Assembly: GCA_025964775.1 (NCBI GenBank)
Contig: JAOPYE010000014.1
Span: forward strand, 1 to 64,000
Length of the DNA: 64,000 nt
Direction: 5' to 3'
DNA from: Marmoricola sp.
GTDB taxonomy: Bacteria; Actinomycetota; Actinomycetes; Propionibacteriales; Nocardioidaceae
Shown: positions 42,276-50,858 of the stretch, piece after piece
Numbering within the stretch: position 1 is the stretch's first letter
How the letters are laid out: the number at the start of each line of letters is the position of its first letter
Position numbers and translations under genes: made by a program
The notes under the pieces: model-generated
Seen by the model: the letters and a program-made list of their open reading frames with translations, nothing else
Database searches by the model: none
Told to the model about the DNA's origin: nothing

Positions 42276-43538
42276 GTGAAGATGCACGTGCGCGCGGCAG
42301 GAACCGCGCTGGGGGTTCTCGGACTGGTCATGGCCCTGGCGGTGTCTGCGGCCCTCACTCCGGCTGCCGGAGCTGGTTCCCGGCAGACGGCGAAGGCAGC
42401 CGTCGGGTCGTGCTCCGGCTTCCGGAACCGGGTCGGGATGACGAACAAGGTCATCCGGATCGGCAACTCCGTCGACATCACCGGCCCGGTACCGGGTCTG
42501 TACACGAGTGCCGAACAGGCGACCCGGGCCTACGTCGCCTTCTTCAACTCCATGCACCGCATCTGCGGACGCAGGTTGGTCGTGGATGCGCACGACTCCG
42601 GCACCAGTGCCGGTGCCGACAGGACGGCGTACGTCGCGATGTGCGGCAAGGATTTCGCGTCCGTGGGCTCGATGGCTGCGTTCGACAACGGTGGTGCGTC
42701 CACTGCCCAGGCCTGCAGGCTCCCTGATCTTCGGGTGACGTCGTCGACCTCAGCGAGAAACGCCTGCGCGTCCTGCTTCGGCGTCGACGCGACGCGCGCG
42801 GGTGAGGTGCCCAACAGCCAGCCGGACTTCTTCGTCAGGAACTTCGCGACTGCTAGCCGGCACGCCGCGTTGCTCTACCTGAACGCAGGGTCGTTGCCGG
42901 CCTCGGCGAGCAGCGATATTAAGGTCGATCGAGCCCGGGGGATGACGTTCGTCTACACCGCGGGCATCGGCGTCGCTGAGTTCAACTACGGCCCCTACGT
43001 GCACGCAATGAAGTCCGCGAACGTCCAATGGGTCGAGTTCGTCGGTCCGTACCAGGACTCGGTGCGGCTGGCCCAGGCCATGCAGTCGGCCGGGTTCGAC
43101 CCGCAGGTGTCGCTGTACACCCCCGCGGTCTACGTGCCGACGTTCAGTTCCACCGGTGGCTCGGCCGTCGAGGGCTCGATCACCGCGATCAACTTCCTGC
43201 CGCTGGGCACGAACGTGACCGAGCTGAACCGGTACCGCTGGTGGCTCCACAAGCTCTACCCCGGTGCCGTGCCGACCGCGGAAGGCCTGTTCGCGTGGTC
43301 CGCGGCGAAGCTGTTCACGACCGAGGCCCTCGAGCTCGGCAGCCAGCTGACGCGCCGGACCCTGATCGCACGGGTGCGCACGGTGACTCGCTGGACGGGC
43401 GGCGGGATGCACGCGCCGATGGCCGTCGGCACCAAGCACGTTTCGCCCTGCGTCCGGTTCCTGCGGCTGCACAACGGTGTGTGGGCATCGTTCGGTGGCA
43501 CGTCCTACCAGTGCGCGGGAGTCGGTACGGCGCACTGA
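42276..43538 (+). CDS. Periplasmic-binding-protein-like exported protein
   Basis: This protein has about 420 residues. A signal peptide (about 1-32, LGVLGLVMALAVSAALTPAAGA) is followed by a type I periplasmic-binding fold resembling the branched-chain amino acid receptor group: VIRIGNSVDITGPVPGL at the start of the fold, then EQATRAYVAFFNS. Several cysteines suggest disulfides, not a lipobox. No permease or ATPase genes lie nearby, so it may be an orphan receptor. It reads away from the tRNA terminator and ends before the ParD/zeta operon. Confidence 0.75.
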   Translation: MKMHVRAAGTALGVLGLVMALAVSAALTPAAGAGSRQTAKAAVGSCSGFRNRVGMTNKVIRIGNSVDITGPVPGLYTSAEQATRAYVAFFNSMHRICGRRLVVDAHDSGTSAGADRTAYVAMCGKDFASVGSMAAFDNGGASTAQACRLPDLRVTSSTSARNACASCFGVDATRAGEVPNSQPDFFVRNFATASRHAALLYLNAGSLPASASSDIKVDRARGMTFVYTAGIGVAEFNYGPYVHAMKSANVQWVEFVGPYQDSVRLAQAMQSAGFDPQVSLYTPAVYVPTFSSTGGSAVEGSITAINFLPLGTNVTELNRYRWWLHKLYPGAVPTAEGLFAWSAAKLFTTEALELGSQLTRRTLIARVRTVTRWTGGGMHAPMAVGTKHVSPCVRFLRLHNGVWASFGGTSYQCAGVGTAH

Positions 43539-43649
43539 GTCCTTGTCCACAGACCCTGAACCAACCGCCGTACGTCTCCGCTGAAACGTGCTCGACTACG
43601 TGGGTAGGCGGACGCGACACCTCCGATCCGCGACGACGGTGGACCTTTG

Positions 43650-43683
43650 TAGCAATGTGCCACATTTCTTGTGGTTGAAGGAG
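43650..43683 (+). promoter_or_regulatory. Promoter, operator and RBS of the ParD-like/zeta operon
   Basis: TAGCAAT (43650-43656) is a likely -10 box. CCACA-TTTCT-TGTGG (43660-43674) is a palindrome just downstream of it, a good position for autorepression. GAAGGAG (43677-43683) is a strong ribosome binding site for the ATG at 43691. Confidence 0.55.
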
Positions 43684-43690
43684 TGCTCAC

Positions 43691-44101
43691 ATGACGTCGA
43701 TGCCCACGCGTATCGACGCGGATCTGTTCGAGGCTGCCCAATCTGCAGGTGCAGTGATGAGCCGCAGCGCGACCCAGCAGATCAACTACTGGGCGCGAAT
43801 CGGGCGTGAATTCGAGTCCGCAAGAGGCGTGAACCAGCGCGACATCGCGGCAGTTCTCGCAGGTCGCCGCCGCTACGACGGGCTCGGTGCCCTGGAGCAG
43901 GCCGTTGTCCGCGCCGAGTGGGATGAGCGGATCACTGAGGCTCGCGAGGGCCTCAACCTGGCCGCCGAGTTCGAAGCCGCCGGCGAGACGTGGGTCGAGG
44001 CCGATGCGGCCGGTCGCACAGTGACGCGTTCGTCGGCCCCGAAGGCCAGGCGGAAGACGCCTAAGAAGGCCGTTGCTAGCGCCTCCACGTCAACGCGTTG
44101 A
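43691..44101 (+). CDS. ParD-like antitoxin
   Basis: This 136-residue protein has an N-terminal ParD-like region (1-75) with RIDADLFEAAQSAGAVMSRS and the marker SATQQINYWARIGREFE, as in the ParD_like antitoxin family. The C-terminal part (76-136) is charged and ends in a lysine-rich, Ser/Thr-rich disordered tail. The stop overlaps the toxin's TTG start by four bases (TTGA). Its own codon bias is a little lower than neighbours. It probably neutralises the zeta-like protein and binds the palindrome upstream. Confidence 0.82.
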   Translation: MTSMPTRIDADLFEAAQSAGAVMSRSATQQINYWARIGREFESARGVNQRDIAAVLAGRRRYDGLGALEQAVVRAEWDERITEAREGLNLAAEFEAAGETWVEADAAGRTVTRSSAPKARRKTPKKAVASASTSTR

Positions 44102-44745
44102 CCCCGGGGGTGGTCTCGCCCGATCCGGTCATGCACCTGCTGGCCGGGCCGAACGGATCCGGCAAGTCGACATTCGCGGCGCGGGTTCTTGAACCGTCGA
44201 CGCATCTACCGTTCGTCAACGCAGGCGTGATTGCAGCGAATCGCTGGCCCGGTGATGAGGAGGTTCACGCCTACGAGGCATCGGAGCTCGCCGCCGCAGA
44301 ACGTGCTCTGCTCCTGAGGGCCCGGAGCTCGTTCATCACCGAGACCGTGTTCTCACACCACAGCAAGGTCGAGCTGGTCACCGGTGCCGCATCACTGGGA
44401 TACCGCGTGTACCTGCACGTCATGGTCGTTCCCGAGGACACCACGGTCCGTCGGGTGGCGCAGCGAGTAGGCCGTGGTGGACACACGGTTCCAGAGGAGA
44501 AGATCCGCGACCGTTACCAGCGTCTCTGGCCACTGATCGTTCAGGCGCGTGAGGTCGCGCACCGGACCTACTTCTACGAGAATGCCCGCGCTGCGGACCC
44601 GTTCCGGCTGATCGCTACCTACGAGGAAGGGGCTCTCGTCGGAGTCGCTTCCTGGCCACGGTGGACGCCGGCACCCCTGGTCACTCGCCGCGAACCGCTG
44701 CCGCCACCGCGCCGGGGACGTCCGGATGGAACACCGACGGGATGA
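44098..44745 (+). CDS. Zeta-toxin-like P-loop kinase
   Basis: This 215-residue protein has Walker A GPNGSGKST at residues 17-25 and FITETVFSH near 80, the zeta/PezT-like substrate loop. RVGRGGHTVPEEKIRDRYQR near 120-140 resembles the catalytic Arg region. Zeta toxins phosphorylate UDP-N-acetylglucosamine; this subgroup (zeta-like AAA proteins) is less studied and the substrate may differ. The TTG start overlaps the antitoxin stop; GTG or ATG codons at 44110 and 44131 are alternatives. The last 65 bases are antisense to the malic enzyme end. Confidence 0.82.
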   Translation: MTPGVVSPDPVMHLLAGPNGSGKSTFAARVLEPSTHLPFVNAGVIAANRWPGDEEVHAYEASELAAAERALLLRARSSFITETVFSHHSKVELVTGAASLGYRVYLHVMVVPEDTTVRRVAQRVGRGGHTVPEEKIRDRYQRLWPLIVQAREVAHRTYFYENARAADPFRLIATYEEGALVGVASWPRWTPAPLVTRREPLPPPRRGRPDGTPTG

Positions 44746-46060
44746 TGAAGCTCGGGTTGAGCTCGTCGTCCTGGACGACGTCGGCGATCGCACGCGCGGC
44801 GCGGAGCAGCATGTCCACCGTGATCTCGCGGGCCCGGGCGTCGAGCAGACCCCGGAAAACCCCGGGGAACGCAAGGACGTTGTTGATCTGGTTCGGGTAG
44901 TCCGAGCGCCCGCTGGCCACGACCTCGGCGTACTTGGCTGCCTCAACGGGGTCGACCTCGGGATCCGGATTGGCCAGGGCGAAGACGATCGACCGGTCGG
45001 CCATGTCGCGGATCCACTCGGCGTCCAGCACGCCAGGAGCACTGACCCCGATGAAGACGTCGGCGCCACGGAGCGCAACGCGTAGACCACCGGTCACGCG
45101 CCGCGGGTTGGTGATCTGGGCGAGCTGTTGCTGGGCCGGGCCCAGGTTCGGCAGATCGGGTACCAGGCACCCGGCCCGGTCGTAGACGACGACATCGGTG
45201 ACGCCGGCAGCGATCAGCAGCGTGACGATGGCGGTCCCGGCCGCGCCGGCACCCGAGACGACGACCCGGGCCCGGGTCATCTCCTTCTCGACGACGCGGA
45301 GTGCGTTGGTCAGCGCTGCCACCACGACGATGGCAGTGCCGTGCTGGTCGTCATGGAAGACCGGGATGTCCAGGCTGGCCCGGAGCCGCTGCTCGATCTC
45401 GAAGCAGCGGGGGGCTGCGATGTCCTCCAGGTTGATGCCACCGAACCCGGGGGCGATCATCTCGACGGCCTTGATGATCTCCTCGGTGTCCTGGGAGGCC
45501 AGACAGATCGGCCAGGCGTCGATGTTGGCGAACCGCTTGAACAGGGCCGCCTTGCCCTCCATCACCGGCAGTGCTGCTCCAGGACCGAGGTTGCCCAGGC
45601 CGAGGACTGCTGATCCGTCGGTGACGACTGCGACCGAATTCCCCTTGATCGTCAGGCGGGAGACGTCCTCGGGATGCTCGAAGATCGCCATGCTCACCCG
45701 TCCGACCCCGGGGGTGTAGGCCATCGACAGGTCGTCACGGGTCTTGAGCGGGACCTTGGAGGTCACCTCGATCTTGCCGCCGAGGTGGAGCAGGAAGGTC
45801 CGGTCGCTGACCTTGTGCACCTCCACGCCTCCGAGCGCGGCGACCGCCTGCTGGAGCAGGAGTGCATGGTCTCCGTCGGACGCCGAACAGGTGACGTCGA
45901 GTCGCAGCCGGGTGGGGCTGGACTCGACCACGTCGATGCCGGTGACCACTCCGCCCGCGTCGGCGATGGCTGTCGCAACCGCGCCCACGATGCCCTGGTC
46001 CGGCGGCGTGTGCAGGCGCATCGTGATCGAGTACGAGGAGGCAGTCGCGGTGGGGGGCAC
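44681..46060 (-). CDS. NAD-type malic enzyme with ACT domain
   Basis: The protein has 459 residues. An N-terminal ACT-like regulatory domain (about 8-85) precedes the malic enzyme core: MAYTPGVGRVS, VVTDGSAVLGLGNLGP, the metal-binding FHDDQHGTA, and the NAD-binding GAGAAGTAI. It decarboxylates malate to pyruvate with NAD(P)H production. The ACT domain suggests allosteric control by a small ligand. The overlap with the toxin gene at the 3' end is 65 bases. Confidence 0.94.
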   Translation of the reverse strand: MPPTATASSYSITMRLHTPPDQGIVGAVATAIADAGGVVTGIDVVESSPTRLRLDVTCSASDGDHALLLQQAVAALGGVEVHKVSDRTFLLHLGGKIEVTSKVPLKTRDDLSMAYTPGVGRVSMAIFEHPEDVSRLTIKGNSVAVVTDGSAVLGLGNLGPGAALPVMEGKAALFKRFANIDAWPICLASQDTEEIIKAVEMIAPGFGGINLEDIAAPRCFEIEQRLRASLDIPVFHDDQHGTAIVVVAALTNALRVVEKEMTRARVVVSGAGAAGTAIVTLLIAAGVTDVVVYDRAGCLVPDLPNLGPAQQQLAQITNPRRVTGGLRVALRGADVFIGVSAPGVLDAEWIRDMADRSIVFALANPDPEVDPVEAAKYAEVVASGRSDYPNQINNVLAFPGVFRGLLDARAREITVDMLLRAARAIADVVQDDELNPSFIIPSVFHPDVPGAVAAAVRGE

Positions 46061-46114
46061 GTCGCCACCATCGCACCGGTTGGTTGTTACGGGCGAGTCA
46101 CTTCGCCTGGCGTG

Positions 46115-47437
46115 CTAGCCGTTCGGGTGGCAGCCGACCTGCTGCTCGAACACCTGTGGCGTGGCGAAGTACGTGCCCACCGGGTAGTAGGCGCCCAGGG
46201 TCTGCTTCTCGGTCCCGAAGGTGGCGTCCTGCACCGCGTGGGTGAAGCCCGGGTCGGGGAGCATGTTGCGCAGGTACGCGATGCCCTTGGGGTCAGCGCC
46301 CCACGGCAGCCAGGAGACGCCGCACGCGGCCGTCGCGTTCGCCGGCCGGTCCGCTGCGGTCGAGATGGCGATCGTCACGTAGCCGTTCTTGTCGACCTGG
46401 ACGTCCTCGTCGTCGACGCAGCCGTAGGTCTGGGTGGTGCGGTCCGCCGTACACATCGACCAGTAGCGCAGTTGCTGGCCGCCGGTGGTGACCGGTTCGC
46501 CGTCGTAGGTCCGTGGTGTCGTGGGCAGCTTCGCCTTGAGCAGCAGGACTTTGCCCCACTCCTGCGAGAGATAGGCGTAGACGTACTTGTTGTCGACGTT
46601 CTCCCCGAGCCCGCCGGGCAGCTGGCCGGTCAGGGCGGCGATCGCGGGGGTGAACGTGGACGAGGTGAACTGGTTCTCGGTCGGGTCGGTGAGGTAGGTC
46701 TGCGCCACGTTGACGTAGCGCATGAAGTGGGGCGCCGCCGGCGCCAGCAGTCCCAACGGCGGGAGCGGGAGCTCGAGGCCGAGGCTCGCGAGCAGGTCCG
46801 TCACGGGCATCAGGTCGGGCAGCGGATCCGGGCAGGTCGGCAGCGGAATCCTGGTGCCATCAGCCAGCACCAGGGTGATCGCCGGTGCAGGTACGCCGCC
46901 GAACGGTCCGGCCGTGCGGTCGGGCAGGTAGATCCGGTAGGCGAACGCGATGCCGTACCTCGTGCCGTCAGTGCTGTTGTTGTACAGCGTGTTCGCGGGT
47001 CCGCCGGTCGCCGGAGCCTGACCGTTGACGATCCGCACCGTGTAGCTGCGGTTCGTCGCGTTGCGGTCCGCGCCGACCCGGAACGGGTTGATCGAACCGG
47101 GATCAGGATCGATCTGGTCGTCATGCAGGTTGCTCGCCGTCTGCAACGACAGGCTGTAGGTCTGCAAGGACATGTAGCGCGCATGCGGGAACTGGCCGGT
47201 GAGCTCGATCGAGCCGCCCAGCGGGACCGGGATCGCGGCGCCGAGGTACCGGGTCGCCAGGTCCGGGAAGAGGATGTTCTCGCGGTCCGCGCTCGGCTCC
47301 AGGACCCAGCCGCACGAGCGCGCGCGGGCCGGGTCCGCCGCGACGGCCGTCCCCGGAGAGAGCGTCAGGGTCGTGATCAGCCCGGCAGCGAGGGCGAGCG
47401 CGCAGGCCAGCGCGCGGGAGGTCGGGCGTGAGGCCAT
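46115..47437 (-). CDS. Secreted protein of unknown function
   Basis: This 440-residue protein has a signal peptide (1-35, ALALAAGLITTLTLSPGTAVAAD). The mature part contains LGGSIELTGQFPHARYMSLQTYS, a proline/leucine-rich middle, and a C-terminal domain with a WSMC...GCVDDEDVQV cysteine pair. I do not recognise the family with confidence; it resembles large exported hydrolase-like proteins annotated as hypothetical. A TACGGT hexamer six bases before the ATG indicates a leaderless transcript. It diverges from a TetR regulator, with a strong inverted repeat between them, so it is probably that regulator's target. Confidence 0.8.
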   Translation of the reverse strand: MASRPTSRALACALALAAGLITTLTLSPGTAVAADPARARSCGWVLEPSADRENILFPDLATRYLGAAIPVPLGGSIELTGQFPHARYMSLQTYSLSLQTASNLHDDQIDPDPGSINPFRVGADRNATNRSYTVRIVNGQAPATGGPANTLYNNSTDGTRYGIAFAYRIYLPDRTAGPFGGVPAPAITLVLADGTRIPLPTCPDPLPDLMPVTDLLASLGLELPLPPLGLLAPAAPHFMRYVNVAQTYLTDPTENQFTSSTFTPAIAALTGQLPGGLGENVDNKYVYAYLSQEWGKVLLLKAKLPTTPRTYDGEPVTTGGQQLRYWSMCTADRTTQTYGCVDDEDVQVDKNGYVTIAISTAADRPANATAACGVSWLPWGADPKGIAYLRNMLPDPGFTHAVQDATFGTEKQTLGAYYPVGTYFATPQVFEQQVGCHPNG

Positions 47438-47443
47438 GCCGGG

Positions 47444-47449
47444 ACCGTA
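47444..47449 (-). promoter_or_regulatory. -10 box of the secreted-protein gene
   Basis: TACGGT on the minus strand, six bases from the ATG at 47437. Leaderless layout; adjacent to the operator at 47453. Confidence 0.5.
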
Positions 47450-47452
47450 ACA

Positions 47453-47485
47453 GAGGTGGAACATGTGAACAAGATGTTCCACCTC
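47453..47485. promoter_or_regulatory. Inverted-repeat operator between divergent TetR and secreted-protein genes
   Basis: GAGGTGGAACAT (47453-47464), a nine-base centre, ATGTTCCACCTC (47474-47485): perfect 12-base arms. A related half site, GAGAACGTTCCA (47497-47508), lies closer to the TetR start. The site would block both divergent promoters. Confidence 0.7.
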
Positions 47486-47515
47486 GGACATTAGTAGAGA
47501 ACGTTCCATTCTGGG

Positions 47516-47528
47516 TAGGATCGTTGCC
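47516..47528 (+). promoter_or_regulatory. Leaderless promoter of the TetR gene
   Basis: TAGGAT (47516-47521), seven bases, ATG at 47529; no ribosome binding site. Confidence 0.5.
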
Positions 47529-48131
47529 ATGACCGCGTCGATGTCCGTGCCGATCCCCGGCCCTGCATCTCTGCCGCACCTCGAGCGCGCGACCCGTGAA
47601 CACGCGCTGCGGTTCGCCCGGCTGCAGTTCGAGCAGGGCGACCGGATCGACATGCAGACCCTCGCCACCGCACTCGGCGTCGGCCGTACGACGCTCTACC
47701 GCTGGGTCGGCGACCGGGAGCAGCTGATCGCCGAGCTGTTCGCCTCGATCACCGACGAGCTGTTCGCGGGGATTGCTGCCGAGGTCTCCGGGTCGGGCAT
47801 CGACGGCGCCTTCGACGCGATCCGTAGGTTCATGGTCCGCACCGCCGGGTTCGCACCGCTGCGGGACTTCGCCCTGCGCGAACCGGCCCTGGCGCTGCGG
47901 ATCCTGGTGTCGCCGCGCGGCATCGTCCAGGACCGGATCCGCGCCGGCGTGATCGCGGTGCTCGAGGCCAACCTCCCGGCCAGCCAGCTCCCGATCCCCG
48001 ACGACCTCATCGACGTCCTGGTCCAGGTCGGAGCGGGCCTGCAGTGGACACCGATCGTGATCGGCGATCCGCCGGACATCGATCGCGCGCTGCACCTGGG
48101 CCGCACGGTCCTCGACGCCCACTTCGGCTGA
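47529..48131 (+). CDS. TetR-family regulator (QsdR-like C-terminus)
   Basis: This 200-residue protein has a helix-turn-helix at about 40-62 (MQTLATALGVGRTTLYRWVGDR). The C-terminal ligand domain includes FRDFALREPALALRILVSP-like sequence and VQVGAGLQWTPIVIGDPPDID, typical of the QsdR-type C-terminal domain. It probably represses itself and the divergent secreted-protein gene through the inverted repeat at 47453-47485. The inducer is unknown. The stop is followed directly by a convergent membrane-protein gene. Confidence 0.9.
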   Translation: MTASMSVPIPGPASLPHLERATREHALRFARLQFEQGDRIDMQTLATALGVGRTTLYRWVGDREQLIAELFASITDELFAGIAAEVSGSGIDGAFDAIRRFMVRTAGFAPLRDFALREPALALRILVSPRGIVQDRIRAGVIAVLEANLPASQLPIPDDLIDVLVQVGAGLQWTPIVIGDPPDIDRALHLGRTVLDAHFG

Positions 48132-48794
48132 TCAGTACGCGATCCCGACCGCCGAGAACGCCGCGGCGCAGATCAGCGATGCCGGCACGGCGGTCACCGC
48201 GGCGGGCACGAGGACGGAGAGCCGGCGCGACGTACCGATCAGGACCGCGATCCCGAGCACCGTCATGAAGCCGGCGGTCTGCGCGATCTGGACGTGGAAC
48301 GTCCCGTAGGCCTGATCGACGTGTCGCCAGATCAGCAGCGCCTCCCCGATCAGTACGCCGGCACCTGCAGCCGAGCCGACGACCCGCTGCCACCAGACGT
48401 ACCCCGACGTCCACGACCCGGCGATCCCGAACACGATCCCGGCGAGGACCCCGGCGACCATCCACATGCGGGCGTGCGCGGACCAGACCGTCGCGACGCC
48501 GGCCAGGTTCAGGAACGCGGCGTAGCCGTAGTAGGCCTCGACGGCGACCACCATCATCACCACGCCGGCGACGGCCGACCGGAGTGGATCGGTCCGCATG
48601 ACCGCGCCGAGCAGGAACGCGCCGATCGCCCAGACCGCGCTGGAGTTCGCGAGATTCGCCCACGGGTAGGCGACGTGTGTCATCACGACCAGATCGCCGA
48701 CGCCCAGCGCCACGCCGGCCACAACCGGAGCGATGAGCAGTCGACCGACATCGACCAAGGACAAGGCGGAGACGGGGCGATCGAGCGTGGTCAT
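48132..48794 (-). CDS. Polytopic membrane protein (unrecognised)
   Basis: This 220-residue protein has about seven transmembrane helices separated by very short loops. I recognise no domain with certainty; it resembles small actinobacterial hypothetical membrane proteins of the DUF6518 kind. Conserved-looking tryptophans and a WTSGYVWWQRVVGSAAG segment are visible. The start is the ATG at 48794; an upstream frame of 34 codons would run into the repeat array in the promoter. Divergent from the repeat-rich exported protein. Confidence 0.7.
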   Translation of the reverse strand: MTTLDRPVSALSLVDVGRLLIAPVVAGVALGVGDLVVMTHVAYPWANLANSSAVWAIGAFLLGAVMRTDPLRSAVAGVVMMVVAVEAYYGYAAFLNLAGVATVWSAHARMWMVAGVLAGIVFGIAGSWTSGYVWWQRVVGSAAGAGVLIGEALLIWRHVDQAYGTFHVQIAQTAGFMTVLGIAVLIGTSRRLSVLVPAAVTAVPASLICAAAFSAVGIAY

Positions 48795-48838
48795 GCGCCA
48801 AGCCTTGTCCGACCGCGATCGGGAAGCCTCCGCCTCAG

Positions 48839-48888
48839 GTACCGGGCTCGTGACCAGAAGTACCGGGCCATGGTCCCGGCCCGGTACT
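48839..48888. repeat. GTACCGGGC repeat array in a divergent promoter
   Basis: GTACCGGGC at 48839-48847 and 48860-48868, and its complement at 48879-48887. The latter two form a palindrome with 10-base arms AGTACCGGGC/GCCCGGTACT (48859-48888) around ten bases. It lies between divergent genes and looks like a regulator-binding array or an RNA hairpin in a leader. Confidence 0.6.
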
Positions 48889-48960
48889 AGGACCAAGGTC
48901 CGATGGCGCCCGGGGCCGGTCCGGGGCGATGGTCAGGGAAGTCAACGAGAGGACCGTTCG

Positions 48961-49425
48961 ATGATCAAGTACCTGGTGGCCGCCGCAGCGCTGGTGCTCG
49001 CCGGCGTGCCGGCTGCGTTCGGCATGGTCGGCAACGGGTCGTTCACGCGGGACGTGCCGATCCGGATTCCGGCCCAGGCCCGGATCATCACGCCGTCGCC
49101 GTCCGCCGTACCGGAGGCGGTGGACCACCCGGCACCTGCCGGGCCGGGCGACGACCGCACCCAGAAGGCGGAGCCGGGCGAGCGCAGCACGCCGCAGGCG
49201 GAGCCGAGCGACGACGGTCAGCAGGTCGAGCCCGGCGATGACGACGGCCAGGCCGTCGAGCCGGGTGACGACACGACACAGCACAGCGAACCGGGCGACG
49301 ACCATCACGGGTCGGGCTCGGGGAGTGGTCACGGCGGAGGGAGTGACGACGCAGGATCCGGGTCGGACGGTGGGTCCGCCCCCGTGTCCGGGACGGGCGG
49401 CGGCAGGGGTTCGGACGACCACTGA
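48961..49425 (+). CDS. Exported acidic protein with EPGDD repeats
   Basis: This 154-residue protein has an N-terminal hydrophobic signal or anchor (1-22). From about residue 65 on, the motif EPGDD or a close variant (EPGER, EPSDD) recurs every 10-12 residues at least six times, followed by a Gly/Ser/Asp/His-rich tail. Such sequence is disordered and could bind cations or span the cell wall. No family recognised. The ATG has GAGAGGA upstream. It precedes the histidine kinase gene by 17 bases and may be co-transcribed with it. Confidence 0.75.
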   Translation: MIKYLVAAAALVLAGVPAAFGMVGNGSFTRDVPIRIPAQARIITPSPSAVPEAVDHPAPAGPGDDRTQKAEPGERSTPQAEPSDDGQQVEPGDDDGQAVEPGDDTTQHSEPGDDHHGSGSGSGHGGGSDDAGSGSDGGSAPVSGTGGGRGSDDH

Positions 49426-49442
49426 CTGCTGCTGCACCCAGA

Positions 49443-50858
49443 ATGGACGTGATGACCCACGATCCGCCTGCCGTCGCCGCCGGTGACCAGCACGGCGCCA
49501 CCCGGGACGATCCCGGGTTGGCGCCGTGGATCGTCGTCTCCGAGGGTCATCGCGAGCTTGCCGCGATCGAGAAGCCGCGTCGGGTCCTGGCCATGGTCGG
49601 GCTGGGAGCACTCGTCGTGCTGGTGCTGGTGAGCATCTTCGGCGTCGTGGCCGCCCGCAACCTTGCCGCGCACCAGGCGGTGCACGATGCGGCCAACCGC
49701 GCTGACCTGCTCGCGGAGGCCGTGGTGCAGCCTTCCCTGGAGAACGGGATCGTCCACCAGGACGCTGCCTCGGTCGCTGCGGTCGGCCGGGCGCTGAGGC
49801 CCTACATGGCCTCGTCGTCGCTGGTCCGCGTGAAGTTGTGGGCCGCCGACGGAACCATCCTCTACTCCGACGAGCCGCGGCTGCTGGGCCGCACCTTCGC
49901 CCTCGACAGCGAGGAGCGTGACGTGTTCACGCATCCGCGCACCGTTGCTGATGTCACCGACCTGACCAAGCCGGAGAACCAGTTCGAACGCGGGCAGGGC
50001 CGCCTGCTCGAGGCCTACCGCCCGGTGTGGACCCCGAACGGGACCCCGCTGCTCTTCGAGACCTATTCGCCGTACACCGAGGTCGACCAGCGCGCGGGCC
50101 AGCTCTGGCGCGGGTTCGCCGGGGTCACCATCAGCAGCTTGCTGCTCTTCACGGCGCTCCTGATCCCCTTGCTGTGGCGACTTCTGACGCGCGTCCGGGC
50201 GGTACAGCGCCAGCGCGAGGCATTGTTGCAACGTGCTGTCGATGCTTCGGCCGACGAGCGCCAGCGGATCGCGGCGACCCTGCACGACGGGGTCGTCCAG
50301 GAGCTCGCCGGTGCCTCGTTCTCGCTGAGCGGTGCGGCCAACCGTGCCGAGGTGATCGGTGACGACCAGCTCACCGCGGACCTGCGCGCGACCGCGACGA
50401 CGCTTCGGATGAGCATCGGTGGCTTGCGGACCCTCCTGGTCGACATCTATCCCGAGACGCTCGAGACGGCCGGTCTCCTGGAGGTGCTGCGCGACCTCGC
50501 CACCACGTTGCGCTCGCGCGAGATCGCGGTCCACCTCGATCTGCCCGCGGCCGACCCGCAGCTCGGCACCGAAGCGGACCGTCTTGTCTTCCGGATCGTG
50601 CACGAGTGCGTGGCGAACGTACGCCGGCACTCATCGGCCGCGAACGTCCACGTCAGCCTGGTCAAGGGCGAGGCCGGAACGGTCGTGGAGGTCGCCGACG
50701 ACGGGATCGGGTTCGATGCGGCCGAAGCGTTGGCCAGTCCGGCCGAAGGGCATTTCGGTCTCCGGGTCCTCGCCGACCTGGCCGGCCGGGCCGGAGCTCA
50801 TCTCGCGGTGTCCTCGGCTCCCGGTGCCGGGTGCACCTGGAGGTTGACGCTGCCATGA
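49443..50858 (+). CDS. NarL-type sensor histidine kinase
   Basis: The protein has 471 residues. Transmembrane helices near 48-70 and 215-240 enclose an extracytoplasmic sensor domain of about 140 residues. The HisKA_3 dimerisation motif is DERQRIAATLHDGVVQEL with His281 as phosphoacceptor, followed by an HATPase domain (IVHECVANVRRHS N-box, DDGIGFD G1 box, HFGLRVLADLAGRAGA G2 region). The signal is unknown. The regulator gene follows with an ATGA overlap. An in-frame ATG three codons later is also a possible start. Confidence 0.93.
   Translation: MDVMTHDPPAVAAGDQHGATRDDPGLAPWIVVSEGHRELAAIEKPRRVLAMVGLGALVVLVLVSIFGVVAARNLAAHQAVHDAANRADLLAEAVVQPSLENGIVHQDAASVAAVGRALRPYMASSSLVRVKLWAADGTILYSDEPRLLGRTFALDSEERDVFTHPRTVADVTDLTKPENQFERGQGRLLEAYRPVWTPNGTPLLFETYSPYTEVDQRAGQLWRGFAGVTISSLLLFTALLIPLLWRLLTRVRAVQRQREALLQRAVDASADERQRIAATLHDGVVQELAGASFSLSGAANRAEVIGDDQLTADLRATATTLRMSIGGLRTLLVDIYPETLETAGLLEVLRDLATTLRSREIAVHLDLPAADPQLGTEADRLVFRIVHECVANVRRHSSAANVHVSLVKGEAGTVVEVADDGIGFDAAEALASPAEGHFGLRVLADLAGRAGAHLAVSSAPGAGCTWRLTLP

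Noticed and set aside
50452-50485. Possible family A repeat inside the histidine kinase gene (CTCGAGACGGCCGGTCTCCTGG)
   Set aside because: Only the CGAGAC word matches; the TCCTCnACCACC flank is missing and the codons fit the kinase family.
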